From Candidatus Kuenenia stuttgartensis (lineage in GTDB: Bacteria; Planctomycetota; Planctomycetia; Pirellulales; UBA1268), in NCBI GenBank assembly GCA_945897435.1, contig CAMDFJ010000012.1:1-38048 (forward strand): a DNA stretch of 38,048 nt. Reading direction: 5' to 3'. How positions within the stretch are numbered: the first letter of the stretch is position 1; every line of letters starts with the position of its first letter. A program made the position numbers and the translations under genes. A model generated the notes under the pieces. The model was not told where the DNA came from. It saw nothing but the letters and a program-made list of their open reading frames with translations, and did no database searches. Shown here piece by piece: positions 23,673 through 31,694 of this stretch.

Positions 23673-25628
23673 ATGATTCACTGGCGTCGGTTTGTACTCG
23701 GGGCCTGCTTCGTCGTCATGGCGGCGCCCCTGGCGGTCGCCCAAACGGAGGTTCCGGCCGGCTGGACGGCCCTGTTCAACGGTCGCGATCTGGCCGGCTG
23801 GCGGGGCCGGCCGCACTTCGATCCCGCGAAGGAGGCCGAGGGCACACCCGAGGAACGGGCGAAGCGGCAGGCCGACTGGGACGCCGACATGCGGCGGCAC
23901 TGGACGGTGGAGAACGGCCTGATCGTCAGCGACGGCCAGGGGGTGTTTCTGACGACCGACCGCGAATTCGGCGACTTCGAACTGATGCTCGAATGGATGC
24001 TGCCGGCCTCGTGTGCCGACAGCGGCATCTATCTTCGTGGCAACCCGCAGGTGCAGATCTGGGATCCGGCCTGCGAGCGGGATTTCAAGCACGGCTGCGA
24101 GAAGGGTTCCGGCGGCCTCTGGAACAACCCCGCCGATTCGCCAGGCAAGTGGCCGATGGTGAAGGCCGACCGGCCGATCGGCGAGTGGAACAGCATGCGG
24201 ATCACGATGAAGGGCGACCGTGCGACCGTGGTGCTCAACGGCCAGGTCGTCGTCAGCGACTGCCCGCTGGCCAACTACTTCCAGAAGGGGCAGCCGCTGC
24301 CCGCACGCGGCCCGATCCAGATCCAGACCCACGGTGCGCCGATGCACGTTCGCAACGTGTTCATCCGGGATCTCGGCAGTTTCGACCTCGCGGCTCCCGG
24401 CTGGCGGGATCTCGGCGAGGCCGACTTCACGAACGTCAACTGTGCCGCCGACACCTGGACCTGGACGCCGGATCGGGTGACCTGCTCAGGCCAGCCCGTG
24501 GGCGTGATTCGCACGAAGGAGCCGGTCACCGACTTCGAGATGTCGGTCGAATGGCGGCACCTCTCCGACGGCGGCAACTCGGGCGTGTTTCTCTGGGCTC
24601 CGATGGAGGCCCTCGATTCGATCAAGCCCGGCCAGTTGCCCCCCGGCGGCATCGAGGTGCAGGTGCTCGACCACGGCTACACGGCGAAATACGAGAAGTC
24701 GACCGGCAAGAAGGCTGACTGGTTCACGACCGATGGCGACGTCTTTCCGGTGGGCTCCTCCACGATGAAGCCCTTCCAGCCGACGGCCCCGCGGGGATCC
24801 CGGAGTTTCCCCAAGGCACGGCACTCCCTCGGCACACCCGAGTGGAATCACTACTTCATCCGTGCGTTCAAGGGGGAGGTTCGGCTCTGGGTGAACGGCC
24901 ACGAAGTCTCGGGCGGTTCCGACTGCACCCCGGCAACCGGGTATCTCTGCCTCGAATCGGAAGGGGCCCCGGTGGAATTCCGCCGGCTGAAAATCAGGGA
25001 AGTGCATCCCGATTCCGAAACCACAGCGGTCGCATCCGAGGATGGGTTCGTCCCGCTCTTCGACGGAAAAACGCTGGCCGGCTGGCAGGGAGCACTCGAC
25101 GGTCATCAGGTTGTCGACGGCGAGATTCGCTCGAGGCCCGGCGTCGGCGGCAACCTGCTGACAACGGCCGAATACGGCGACTTCGAGCTCCGGTTCGACT
25201 TCAGACTCACGCCGGGCGCCAACAACGGCCTCGGCCTCCGGGCTCCGCCCGAGGGAGACGCGGCCTTCGAGGGGATCGAGCTCCAGATCCTCGACGACGG
25301 CCATCCGAAGTATGCCGGCCTCAAGCCCTGGCAGATGCACGGCTCGGTCTATGGCGTCGTGGCGGCGGAACGCGGCTGTCTGAAGCCGGTCGGTCAGTGG
25401 AACGAGGAGCAGGTCACCGTCCGGGGCAGCCAGCTGACGGTGATCGTGAACGACAGGAAGATCCTCGCTGCCGACCTGACGGCGTTTCGTGACGGACAGC
25501 CGACGCCCGATGGCCGCAAGCATCCGGGCCTCGCGAGGGAGAAGGGCCATGTCGGCTTCCTCGGCCACGGCGACGAGGTCCACTTCCGCAACATCCGGAT
25601 CCGAGAACTCTCGAACGCGAACAACTGA
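23673..25628 (+). CDS. Secreted protein with three DUF1080 (3-keto-disaccharide hydrolase) domains
   Basis: 651 residues with a Sec signal peptide (cleavage after about residue 23, AVAQ). Three tandem DUF1080/PF06439 domains are visible: the first begins GWTALFNGRDLAGWRG (about 30-45), the second around GWRDLGEADFTNVN (about 243), and the third LFDGKTLAGWQGAL (about 461). Each has the concanavalin-like core with ELMLEWML/SVEWRHLSDGGNSGVFL/ELRFDFRLTPGANNGLGL. Related proteins hydrolyse 3-keto-glycosides; others bind polysaccharides. GAAGGAG precedes the ATG at 23673. It is followed 27 bases later by the MFS transporter. Which of the three domains is catalytic cannot be told by eye. Confidence 0.88.
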   Translation: MIHWRRFVLGACFVVMAAPLAVAQTEVPAGWTALFNGRDLAGWRGRPHFDPAKEAEGTPEERAKRQADWDADMRRHWTVENGLIVSDGQGVFLTTDREFGDFELMLEWMLPASCADSGIYLRGNPQVQIWDPACERDFKHGCEKGSGGLWNNPADSPGKWPMVKADRPIGEWNSMRITMKGDRATVVLNGQVVVSDCPLANYFQKGQPLPARGPIQIQTHGAPMHVRNVFIRDLGSFDLAAPGWRDLGEADFTNVNCAADTWTWTPDRVTCSGQPVGVIRTKEPVTDFEMSVEWRHLSDGGNSGVFLWAPMEALDSIKPGQLPPGGIEVQVLDHGYTAKYEKSTGKKADWFTTDGDVFPVGSSTMKPFQPTAPRGSRSFPKARHSLGTPEWNHYFIRAFKGEVRLWVNGHEVSGGSDCTPATGYLCLESEGAPVEFRRLKIREVHPDSETTAVASEDGFVPLFDGKTLAGWQGALDGHQVVDGEIRSRPGVGGNLLTTAEYGDFELRFDFRLTPGANNGLGLRAPPEGDAAFEGIELQILDDGHPKYAGLKPWQMHGSVYGVVAAERGCLKPVGQWNEEQVTVRGSQLTVIVNDRKILAADLTAFRDGQPTPDGRKHPGLAREKGHVGFLGHGDEVHFRNIRIRELSNANN

Positions 25629-25655
25629 CACGTCACTTTTCCACGGAGGTCATCC

Positions 25656-26957
25656 ATGAGCCACTCCCCGTCCGCTCCTACGCCGGCACCCACCTTTCGC
25701 CTCTGGCTGATGATGGTTCTCGAGTTTGCGATCTGGGGCGCCTGGCTGCCGCTGATCTGGGGCTACATGGGGGCCTCGCCGGCCGATGGCGGCCTCGGCT
25801 TCTCGCCGTCGCAGATCGCCTGGGTGGGGAGCGCCTTCGCGATCGCCTCGATCGTCGGCATCTTCTTTTCCAGCCAGTTTGCCGACCGGACCTTCGCGGC
25901 GGAGCGGTTCATGGCGGCCAGCCATCTGATCGGCGGATTGGCGATGCTCGGGATGTACTGGGCCAAGGATTTCCCGGTCTTCTTCGGCCTCATGCTCCTG
26001 CACTCGCTGTTCTACGTGCCGACGATCTCCGTCTCCAACTCACTCGCCTTCGCCCACATGAAGGATGCCCAGAAGGAGTTCGGGATCGTGCGGATGGGTG
26101 GCACGATCGGCTGGATCCTCGTCGCCTGGCCGCTGTACTTCATTCTCGAGGGCAAGACCGGGGCCGAGGCGGTGGCCGCGAGCCGGACCATCTTCCTGAT
26201 CGCCGGTGGACTGTCGCTGGCGCTGGCCGCCTACAGCCTCTTCCTGCCACACACTCCGCCCAAGCCGGCCAAACCTGGCGACGGCAGTTTTGCCTGGATG
26301 AAGGCGGCGCGGTTCCTCGCCAAGCCCTATCTGGCGGTCCTTTTCCTGGTGACCTTCATCGACGCCGTGATCCACAACGGCTACTTCGTGATGGCGGGCG
26401 ACTTCCTCGGCAGCAAGGCGGTGGGCCTGGAGCCGAAGTGGATCATGCCGGTGATGAGCATCGGCCAGGTGGCCGAGATCGCCACGATGGCGGTGCTGGG
26501 CACGGTGCTCGCGAGGCTCGGCTGGAAGACGACGATGATTCTCGGAATCCTCGGCCATGCCGCCAGATTCGCCGTGTTCGCGCTCTTTCCGCAGAGCCAG
26601 GCGGTGATTATCGCGGTCCAGGTGCTCCATGGCATCTGCTACGCCTTCTTCTTCGCCACGCTCTACATCTTCATCGATGCCGCCTTTCCGAAGGACGTTC
26701 GGAGCAGTGCCCAGAGCCTGTTCAATCTGCTCGTGCTCGGCCTCGGCGACCTCGCCGCCAAGTGGCTCTTCATTCCGCTCCAGCAGAGCCTCAAGGGGAC
26801 CGACGGCATCGACTACCGGCAGTTGTTTCTCGTGCCCACCTTCATGGCACTGGCTGCGGCGGTCGTCCTCGCGCTGGCTTTCTGGCCGCCGAGGTCGCTG
26901 GCGACGGCCGCAGCGACCGAGGACGATCTCGAGACCGAGCCACCGGCAATCACCTAA
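25656..26957 (+). CDS. MFS transporter, nucleoside:H+ symporter (NupG)-like
   Basis: 433-residue membrane protein with about 12 predicted hydrophobic helices and a hydrophilic N-terminus. Similarity to NupG/XapB is seen in LMMVLEFAIWGAWL (helix 1), LMLLHSLFYVPTISVSNSLAF (helix 4 region), and RMGGTIGWILVAW (helix 5). Relatives in Bacteroidetes and planctomycetes often sit in sugar-catabolic clusters, so the substrate may be a sugar or glycoside rather than a nucleoside. GGAGG lies 6 bases before the ATG. Part of the same-strand series with the DUF1080 gene upstream (27-base gap). Confidence 0.87.
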   Translation: MSHSPSAPTPAPTFRLWLMMVLEFAIWGAWLPLIWGYMGASPADGGLGFSPSQIAWVGSAFAIASIVGIFFSSQFADRTFAAERFMAASHLIGGLAMLGMYWAKDFPVFFGLMLLHSLFYVPTISVSNSLAFAHMKDAQKEFGIVRMGGTIGWILVAWPLYFILEGKTGAEAVAASRTIFLIAGGLSLALAAYSLFLPHTPPKPAKPGDGSFAWMKAARFLAKPYLAVLFLVTFIDAVIHNGYFVMAGDFLGSKAVGLEPKWIMPVMSIGQVAEIATMAVLGTVLARLGWKTTMILGILGHAARFAVFALFPQSQAVIIAVQVLHGICYAFFFATLYIFIDAAFPKDVRSSAQSLFNLLVLGLGDLAAKWLFIPLQQSLKGTDGIDYRQLFLVPTFMALAAAVVLALAFWPPRSLATAAATEDDLETEPPAIT

Positions 26958-27084
26958 CGGCGGCTCCTTGCCCGCCTGCCTCTCGCCGGCAACGGTTACA
27001 CTGACCTCCCCAGACAGATCGGCGAATCTCAGCGAATGCCCATGCACTGCATTCCTGCCGTCCCATCACAAAGGTGAAGTCTCC

Positions 27085-28527
27085 ATGTCCATCACCCGAT
27101 CGAGAAGGCGGTTTTGCCTGACGGCGGCCGGCGTCCTGGGGGCGGTCGCGGTTGGCCGACCGGCAGTCGGGGGAGAGCCGGTGAAGCTCAGGGTGAAGGA
27201 TGTTCGAACCAGATTCTCCGAGCATCGCTACCGGATGCCCTACAAATTCGGCGGAACGCCGGTCGACCGCGTCACGCTGCTCGACGTCGAGATCGACGTC
27301 GAGACGCCGGCCGGCCGGAGGATTACGGGCTTGGGCTCGATGCCGCTCGGAAATGTCTGGTCGTTCCCCGCCCGCGACCTGCCCTACGAGACGACGCTCG
27401 GGGCCATGAAGTCGCTGGCCACGAGACTTGCGGCCATCGTCGCCGGCTGCGACGAAGCCGGCCATCCCCTCGAGCTCTGGCACCTGCTCGAACCCGACTT
27501 CCTCGCGGCGGCCCGGACCGAGTCGGAGCGTCTCGGATTGCAGATGCCGATCCCGAAGCTCGCGGTGCTCGTGACGGCGAGCCCGTTCGACGCGGCCCTT
27601 CACGACGCCTGTGGCAAGGCCCTCGAGCGGAGCAGTTTTCTCTCACTCGCGCCCGATCTGGTCGGCCACGATCTCTCCAGATATCTCGGCGAGGAGTTCA
27701 GGGGCGTCGATCTCCGGGAGATCGTCAGGCCGCGACCGGCAGACAGCGTGCCGCTCTTCCACTCCGTCGGCGGCAGCGATCCGTTGACCGCCGCCGAGGC
27801 CGATGCGGCCGCCGTTCCCGACGATGGGCTGCCGCGGACGCTTGCAGAATGGATCGCCTTCAACGGCCTCTGGAACATCAAGATCAAACTGCAGGGCGAG
27901 TCGCTCGACTGGGATGTCGACCGCACGCTCGCCGTCGATCGGATCGCCCGCCAGTCCCGGCCCGAAACGGGCTGGCGATATTGCGTCGACTTCAACGAAC
28001 GCTGCCCCGATGTGGCATACGTCCTCGAATACCTGAACCGGGTGAAGGAGGCCTCGCCGCGTTGTCTCGAGAGCATCCTCTATGTCGAACAGCCGACGGC
28101 CCGCGACCTCGCCGCACCGCCCCGCAACGACATGCATCTGGCGGCCAAGCTCCGCCCCGTGGTGATCGACGAGTCGCTCACCGATCTGGAAACACTCCTC
28201 CTGGCCCGCGACCTGGGCTATACGGGCGTGGCACTCAAGGCCTGCAAGGGCCAGTCGCACGCGCTCCTGATGGCGGCGGCGGCGAAGCGTTACGGCATGT
28301 TTGTCTGCGTGCAGGACCTCACCTGCCCGGGTGCCTCCCTGGTGCACTCGGCCGGAATCGCCGCCTGGGTGCCGGGCGTGGCGGGGATCGAGGCCAACGC
28401 CCGGCAGTACGTGCCGGAGGCGAGCCGCGGCTGGGAGGACCGGCTGCCGGGAATCTTCCGGGTGACCGACGGCTCGATGCACACCGGCTGCCTCGCCGAC
28501 CGTCCCGGACTCGGCGCGACGGCATGA
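27085..28527 (+). CDS. Tat-exported enolase-superfamily (mandelate racemase/muconate cyclase-like) protein
   Basis: 480 residues. A twin-arginine signal SRRRFCLTAAGVLGAVAVG covers about residues 6-24. The C-terminal barrel has a full enolase-superfamily set: the KIK pair (Lys266, Lys268), metal ligands Asp302 (VDFNE), Glu335 (YVEQPTARD) and Asp362/Glu363 (VIDESLTD), and Lys385 (ALKACKG). These are members that abstract a proton next to a carboxylate, or act as epimerases or dehydratases. The substrate is unknown. Export of an enolase-superfamily enzyme is unusual. AAGGTGAA lies about 7 bases before the ATG. It lies 127 bases after the MFS gene. Confidence 0.85.
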   Translation: MSITRSRRRFCLTAAGVLGAVAVGRPAVGGEPVKLRVKDVRTRFSEHRYRMPYKFGGTPVDRVTLLDVEIDVETPAGRRITGLGSMPLGNVWSFPARDLPYETTLGAMKSLATRLAAIVAGCDEAGHPLELWHLLEPDFLAAARTESERLGLQMPIPKLAVLVTASPFDAALHDACGKALERSSFLSLAPDLVGHDLSRYLGEEFRGVDLREIVRPRPADSVPLFHSVGGSDPLTAAEADAAAVPDDGLPRTLAEWIAFNGLWNIKIKLQGESLDWDVDRTLAVDRIARQSRPETGWRYCVDFNERCPDVAYVLEYLNRVKEASPRCLESILYVEQPTARDLAAPPRNDMHLAAKLRPVVIDESLTDLETLLLARDLGYTGVALKACKGQSHALLMAAAAKRYGMFVCVQDLTCPGASLVHSAGIAAWVPGVAGIEANARQYVPEASRGWEDRLPGIFRVTDGSMHTGCLADRPGLGATA

Positions 28528-28571
28528 GGATCATCCGTGGGTTTCGCGGTTTCATTATTTGAGGTTGAGTC

Positions 28572-29519
28572 ATGGGCGAGGACGGAATGCGATTGGGTTT
28601 TGTCAGCGCGATCCTGCCGGATCTGTCGCTGGAGCAGGTCCTCCGCACGGCGGCGGACATCGGCTATGACTGTGTCGAACTGATGTGCTGGCCGCCGTCG
28701 GTGGCCGATCGGCGGTATGCCGGCGTGACGCATCTCGATGTCGGGGAATTCACCCCGGCCGACGCCGAGAGAGTGCGGTCGCTCGCCGCCGCCGCGGGTA
28801 TCGGCATCAGCGGGCTCGGCTACTATCCCAATCCGCTCGCGCCTCAGGCGACCGAGTCTGCGACGGCCGTCCGTCATCTTGGCCAGGTGATCCGGGCGGC
28901 TGCACTGCTCGGCGTCGGCCAGGTGAACACATTCGTGGGTCGCGACTGGACCCGATCGGTCGACGACAACTGGCCACGTTTTCTGGAAGTCTGGCGACCC
29001 CTTGTCGATCTGGCGGAGGAGCAGGGAGTGAACATCGGCATTGAGAATTGCCCGATGCTGTTCTCCAGGGACGAATGGCCGGGGGGCAAGAACCTCGCCA
29101 GTTCGCCGGCGATCTGGCGGCGCATGTTCAGCGACATTCCCAGCCGCCGATTCGGCCTCAACTACGATCCTTCCCACCTCGTCTGGCAGCAGATGGACTG
29201 CGTGCACCCACTGCTTGAATTTGCCGATCGCATTCACCACGTGCATGCCAAGGATGCCCGAATCGATCGCGATCGGCTCGACGCGGTCGGCATCCTCGCC
29301 TCGCCGCTTGAATATCATGCACCCGTGCTGCCCGGTCTCGGCGACGTGCCCTGGAGCCGGTTCTTCGCCATGCTCCACAGGATCGGCTACCGCGGCCCGG
29401 TGTGCGTCGAGGTCGAGGATCGAGCCTTCGAGGATTCGCTCGCCGGCAGGCAGGCGGCGCTGAGGCAGTCCCACACATTCCTGCGAAATTTCCTGGTTCG
29501 ACGTCCGAGCCAGCCCTAG
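28572..29519 (+). CDS. Xylose isomerase-like TIM-barrel sugar (phosphate) isomerase/epimerase
   Basis: 315-residue cytosolic protein of the AP endonuclease 2/xylose-isomerase-like superfamily. Metal-ligand positions of the family are visible: Glu in GIENCP, Asp/His in NYDPSH, His in HHVHAKD, and Glu in VEVED at the end of the barrel. Family members isomerise or epimerise sugars, keto-sugars or inositols. GAGG precedes the ATG by 7 bases. It lies between the enolase-superfamily gene (44-base gap) and deoC (53-base gap), suggesting one operon. In 3-keto-glycoside clusters such proteins act next to Gfo/Idh and DUF1080 proteins. Confidence 0.9.
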   Translation: MGEDGMRLGFVSAILPDLSLEQVLRTAADIGYDCVELMCWPPSVADRRYAGVTHLDVGEFTPADAERVRSLAAAAGIGISGLGYYPNPLAPQATESATAVRHLGQVIRAAALLGVGQVNTFVGRDWTRSVDDNWPRFLEVWRPLVDLAEEQGVNIGIENCPMLFSRDEWPGGKNLASSPAIWRRMFSDIPSRRFGLNYDPSHLVWQQMDCVHPLLEFADRIHHVHAKDARIDRDRLDAVGILASPLEYHAPVLPGLGDVPWSRFFAMLHRIGYRGPVCVEVEDRAFEDSLAGRQAALRQSHTFLRNFLVRRPSQP

Positions 29520-29572
29520 CCACAAGGCTCTCTGATCCGCTTCTCGAGATGCCTGCATCGAGGTACCGTCCC

Positions 29573-30289
29573 ATGTCTCACGATTCGGCATCGGCGTTCG
29601 TCTACTCCGACATCGCCAAGATGATCGACCACTCGCTCCTCAATCCGACGCTCCAGGCGGCCGAGCTGGAGTCCGGCTGCCGACTGGCCCGTGCCTACGA
29701 TGTGGCAAGCGTCTGCATCATGCCGTTCGCCCTCAGGCGCTGCGCCGACCTTCTTGCCGGATCGACCGTGAAGGCGAGCACAACGATCGGCTTTCCCCAC
29801 GGCGGTGGCGTGACGGCGATCAAGCTGGCCGAGACGCTCCAGGCCCTCGAGGATGGCGGCCAGGAACTCGACATGGTGGTCAACATCTCGGAGGTGCTCA
29901 GCGGCCACTGGGAGTACGTCCGTGCGGAGATCCGCGCCGTGACCGAGGCCACGCATGCCGCCGGGCAGAAGGTCAAGGTGATCTTCGAAAACTGCTACTT
30001 GAACGACGAGCAGAAGATCCGCCTCTGCGAAATCTGCGGCGAACTCGGCGTCGACTGGGTGAAGACCTCCACTGGTTACGGCTCTGGCGGTGTCACGATG
30101 GAGGATCTGGCCCTGATGCGGAGGCATTCTCCGGCGCACGTGCAGGTCAAGGCGGCTGGTGGCGTCCGCGATCTGGACACGCTGCTCAGGGTCCGCGCGC
30201 TCGGTGCGAGCCGCTGCGGTGCGAGCCGCACGCCGGAGATCCTCGACGAAGCCAACCGGCGGCTGGGGCGTCCGGCCTTCCGGTCCTGA
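29573..30289 (+). CDS. deoC: Deoxyribose-phosphate aldolase
   Basis: 238-residue class I aldolase that cleaves 2-deoxyribose-5-phosphate to acetaldehyde and glyceraldehyde-3-phosphate. The Schiff-base lysine is in DWVKTSTGYGSGG, and the second active-site lysine is in VKAAGGVRD. ELDMVVNI carries the active-site Asp. IDHSLLNPT is the typical N-terminal block. GAGGT is 8 bases before the ATG at 29573; an ATG at 29549 is possible but less well placed. It ends the same-strand series, converging with the class I aldolase-like gene 21 bases on. Confidence 0.93.
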   Translation: MSHDSASAFVYSDIAKMIDHSLLNPTLQAAELESGCRLARAYDVASVCIMPFALRRCADLLAGSTVKASTTIGFPHGGGVTAIKLAETLQALEDGGQELDMVVNISEVLSGHWEYVRAEIRAVTEATHAAGQKVKVIFENCYLNDEQKIRLCEICGELGVDWVKTSTGYGSGGVTMEDLALMRRHSPAHVQVKAAGGVRDLDTLLRVRALGASRCGASRTPEILDEANRRLGRPAFRS

Positions 30290-30310
30290 CGCTGCCCGAA
30301 TGGTCGCGCT

Positions 30311-31366
30311 TCAACCGCCGTAGGCAGACCCGGTGGGACCGCGGGCGAGGTCCGCTTCGAGTGGGCGGTGGGGATGGATGCCGAGCTTCGCCAATTCGCC
30401 GTGGTAGGCCTTGACGGCCTCCTCCGAGGAAATGGTTTCATCGGCCACCGCACGGAGAAACTTCACGAACTCGAGTTGATGCTCCGCTGCGTTGATCTTG
30501 CGGCCGAAGAGGGCGACGCGGGCGCCGTGCCGCTTCGCGTCGGCAACGAGTCCGAAGGCATCGTGCGTCGTGCCCGCGCCGCCGCCGAGTATGCCTACGA
30601 CCACCGAGCGGTCGTAGGCGGCCAGCTGCTCGGTAACCTCGGGCCCCAGATACGGAATCTTGAGGAAGATCGGCCGGCCGGCCCGCGGTACGCCGGCGAG
30701 ACACCGCGCGACGTGGTCGGCGAGGAAACGGGCCACGTCTTTCGGCTTGTCACCCGCCGGCCGCCCCGGCACCCGGTCGAGCGCGTTCGGAAAAAATACC
30801 TCGAGGAAGTGCCGGAAGCCGGCCCGTTCCGCCTCGATCCGAAACGTCTTGTAGGCCTCGAGCATGGCGCGATCGAGCAGGGCATCGTCGTTGAGCGTGA
30901 GCGAGAAGAGTCCGAGATTCGCACCGCGGCTGCGATCTTCGTGGGAGCGATCGATGCGGCCGCACTGGGCCTGCGGGATCGTCGTCGTCGAGAAGGGCAG
31001 GGCGGGCTGCCGGCTGTAACTGCCCGTGCCGGCGGCGAGCCAGATGTCGGTCGTGTCGTTCATGCGCACGGCGGGGGTCACGGCCGTGCCGCTAAAAATA
31101 TCCTCCTCGATCGAGAGTTGCTCGCTCGTGCTTGCGCTCATCAGCATGATGTCGACGAGGCCCTGCGTCACGAGAGCCCGGATACTTTCCCGGTAGTCGG
31201 CGATCGTGCGGAAGGGGCCCTTCACGGGCTCGCCACCAGGGGCGAGCCCGGCCGCGGCCAGCCCAAACGCCATGTCGGCATCCTTGGCGTCGGCAAGGAT
31301 GAAGTCGCGGCAGCCGGGATCGGACGTGATCCGGGCGAGTTTCAGGTCGAGCGTTTTCTGCTGCAT
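30311..31366 (-). CDS. Class I aldolase-like TIM-barrel protein (DeoC/LacD/DhnA type)
   Basis: 351-residue protein starting MQQKTLDLKLARI, with AGGAG 5 bases before the ATG. A likely Schiff-base lysine lies in IFLKIPYLGPEV, and the C-terminal phosphate-binding end reads VVGILGGGAGTTHDAF then HGARVALFGRKIN, as in DhnA-type class I aldolases. The middle segment NDTTDIWLAAGTGSYSRQ and the long insert around RSHEDRSRGANLG are unlike well-known members. The product is not certain, but a sugar-phosphate aldolase is the best guess. It is convergent with deoC and alone on its strand. Confidence 0.7.
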   Translation of the reverse strand: MQQKTLDLKLARITSDPGCRDFILADAKDADMAFGLAAAGLAPGGEPVKGPFRTIADYRESIRALVTQGLVDIMLMSASTSEQLSIEEDIFSGTAVTPAVRMNDTTDIWLAAGTGSYSRQPALPFSTTTIPQAQCGRIDRSHEDRSRGANLGLFSLTLNDDALLDRAMLEAYKTFRIEAERAGFRHFLEVFFPNALDRVPGRPAGDKPKDVARFLADHVARCLAGVPRAGRPIFLKIPYLGPEVTEQLAAYDRSVVVGILGGGAGTTHDAFGLVADAKRHGARVALFGRKINAAEHQLEFVKFLRAVADETISSEEAVKAYHGELAKLGIHPHRPLEADLARGPTGSAYGG

Positions 31367-31694
31367 GGAGACTCCTGAGCCGAATGCTACCGCGGGCGTT
31401 GCCGTCCAAAAGACACAGCACAAATCGCCGGCGTTTCAGCTGCTTCTATAGCACCTACATGTGCCCTTGCCTCCAGATCCGATGCACCCGCTTGAAGTTC
31501 ACCCGCCAGCCTCCGAACGCAGTCGGGCCGATAAGAACCTGATGCGTTCGCTGCAGTTGACAGCCCCTGCGTGGTTACCGATCCTTACAATGGGGCCGGG
31601 GAACTGGATCCCCTGACGAGTTCCGGTCGTGGGGCCGGAGGACGCTCGCGGTCTGCTTTCTGGGAATCGCCCTTTGTCCGCCTCGAGGGTTCCG
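31367..31694. other. Intergenic region without a supported gene
   Basis: 328 bases between divergent genes. A perfect TTGACA lies at 31557-31562, but the nearest -10-like sequence, TACAAT (31586-31591), is 23 bases away, too far for a standard sigma70 promoter. A GAGGG ribosome site for the PEP-CTERM gene lies at the right end. No hairpin with a U-tract was seen. Confidence 0.4.

Noticed and set aside
31557-31591. TTGACA with TACAAT as a promoter for the PEP-CTERM gene
   Set aside because: The 23-base spacing is too long for a standard sigma70 promoter; no better pair was found.
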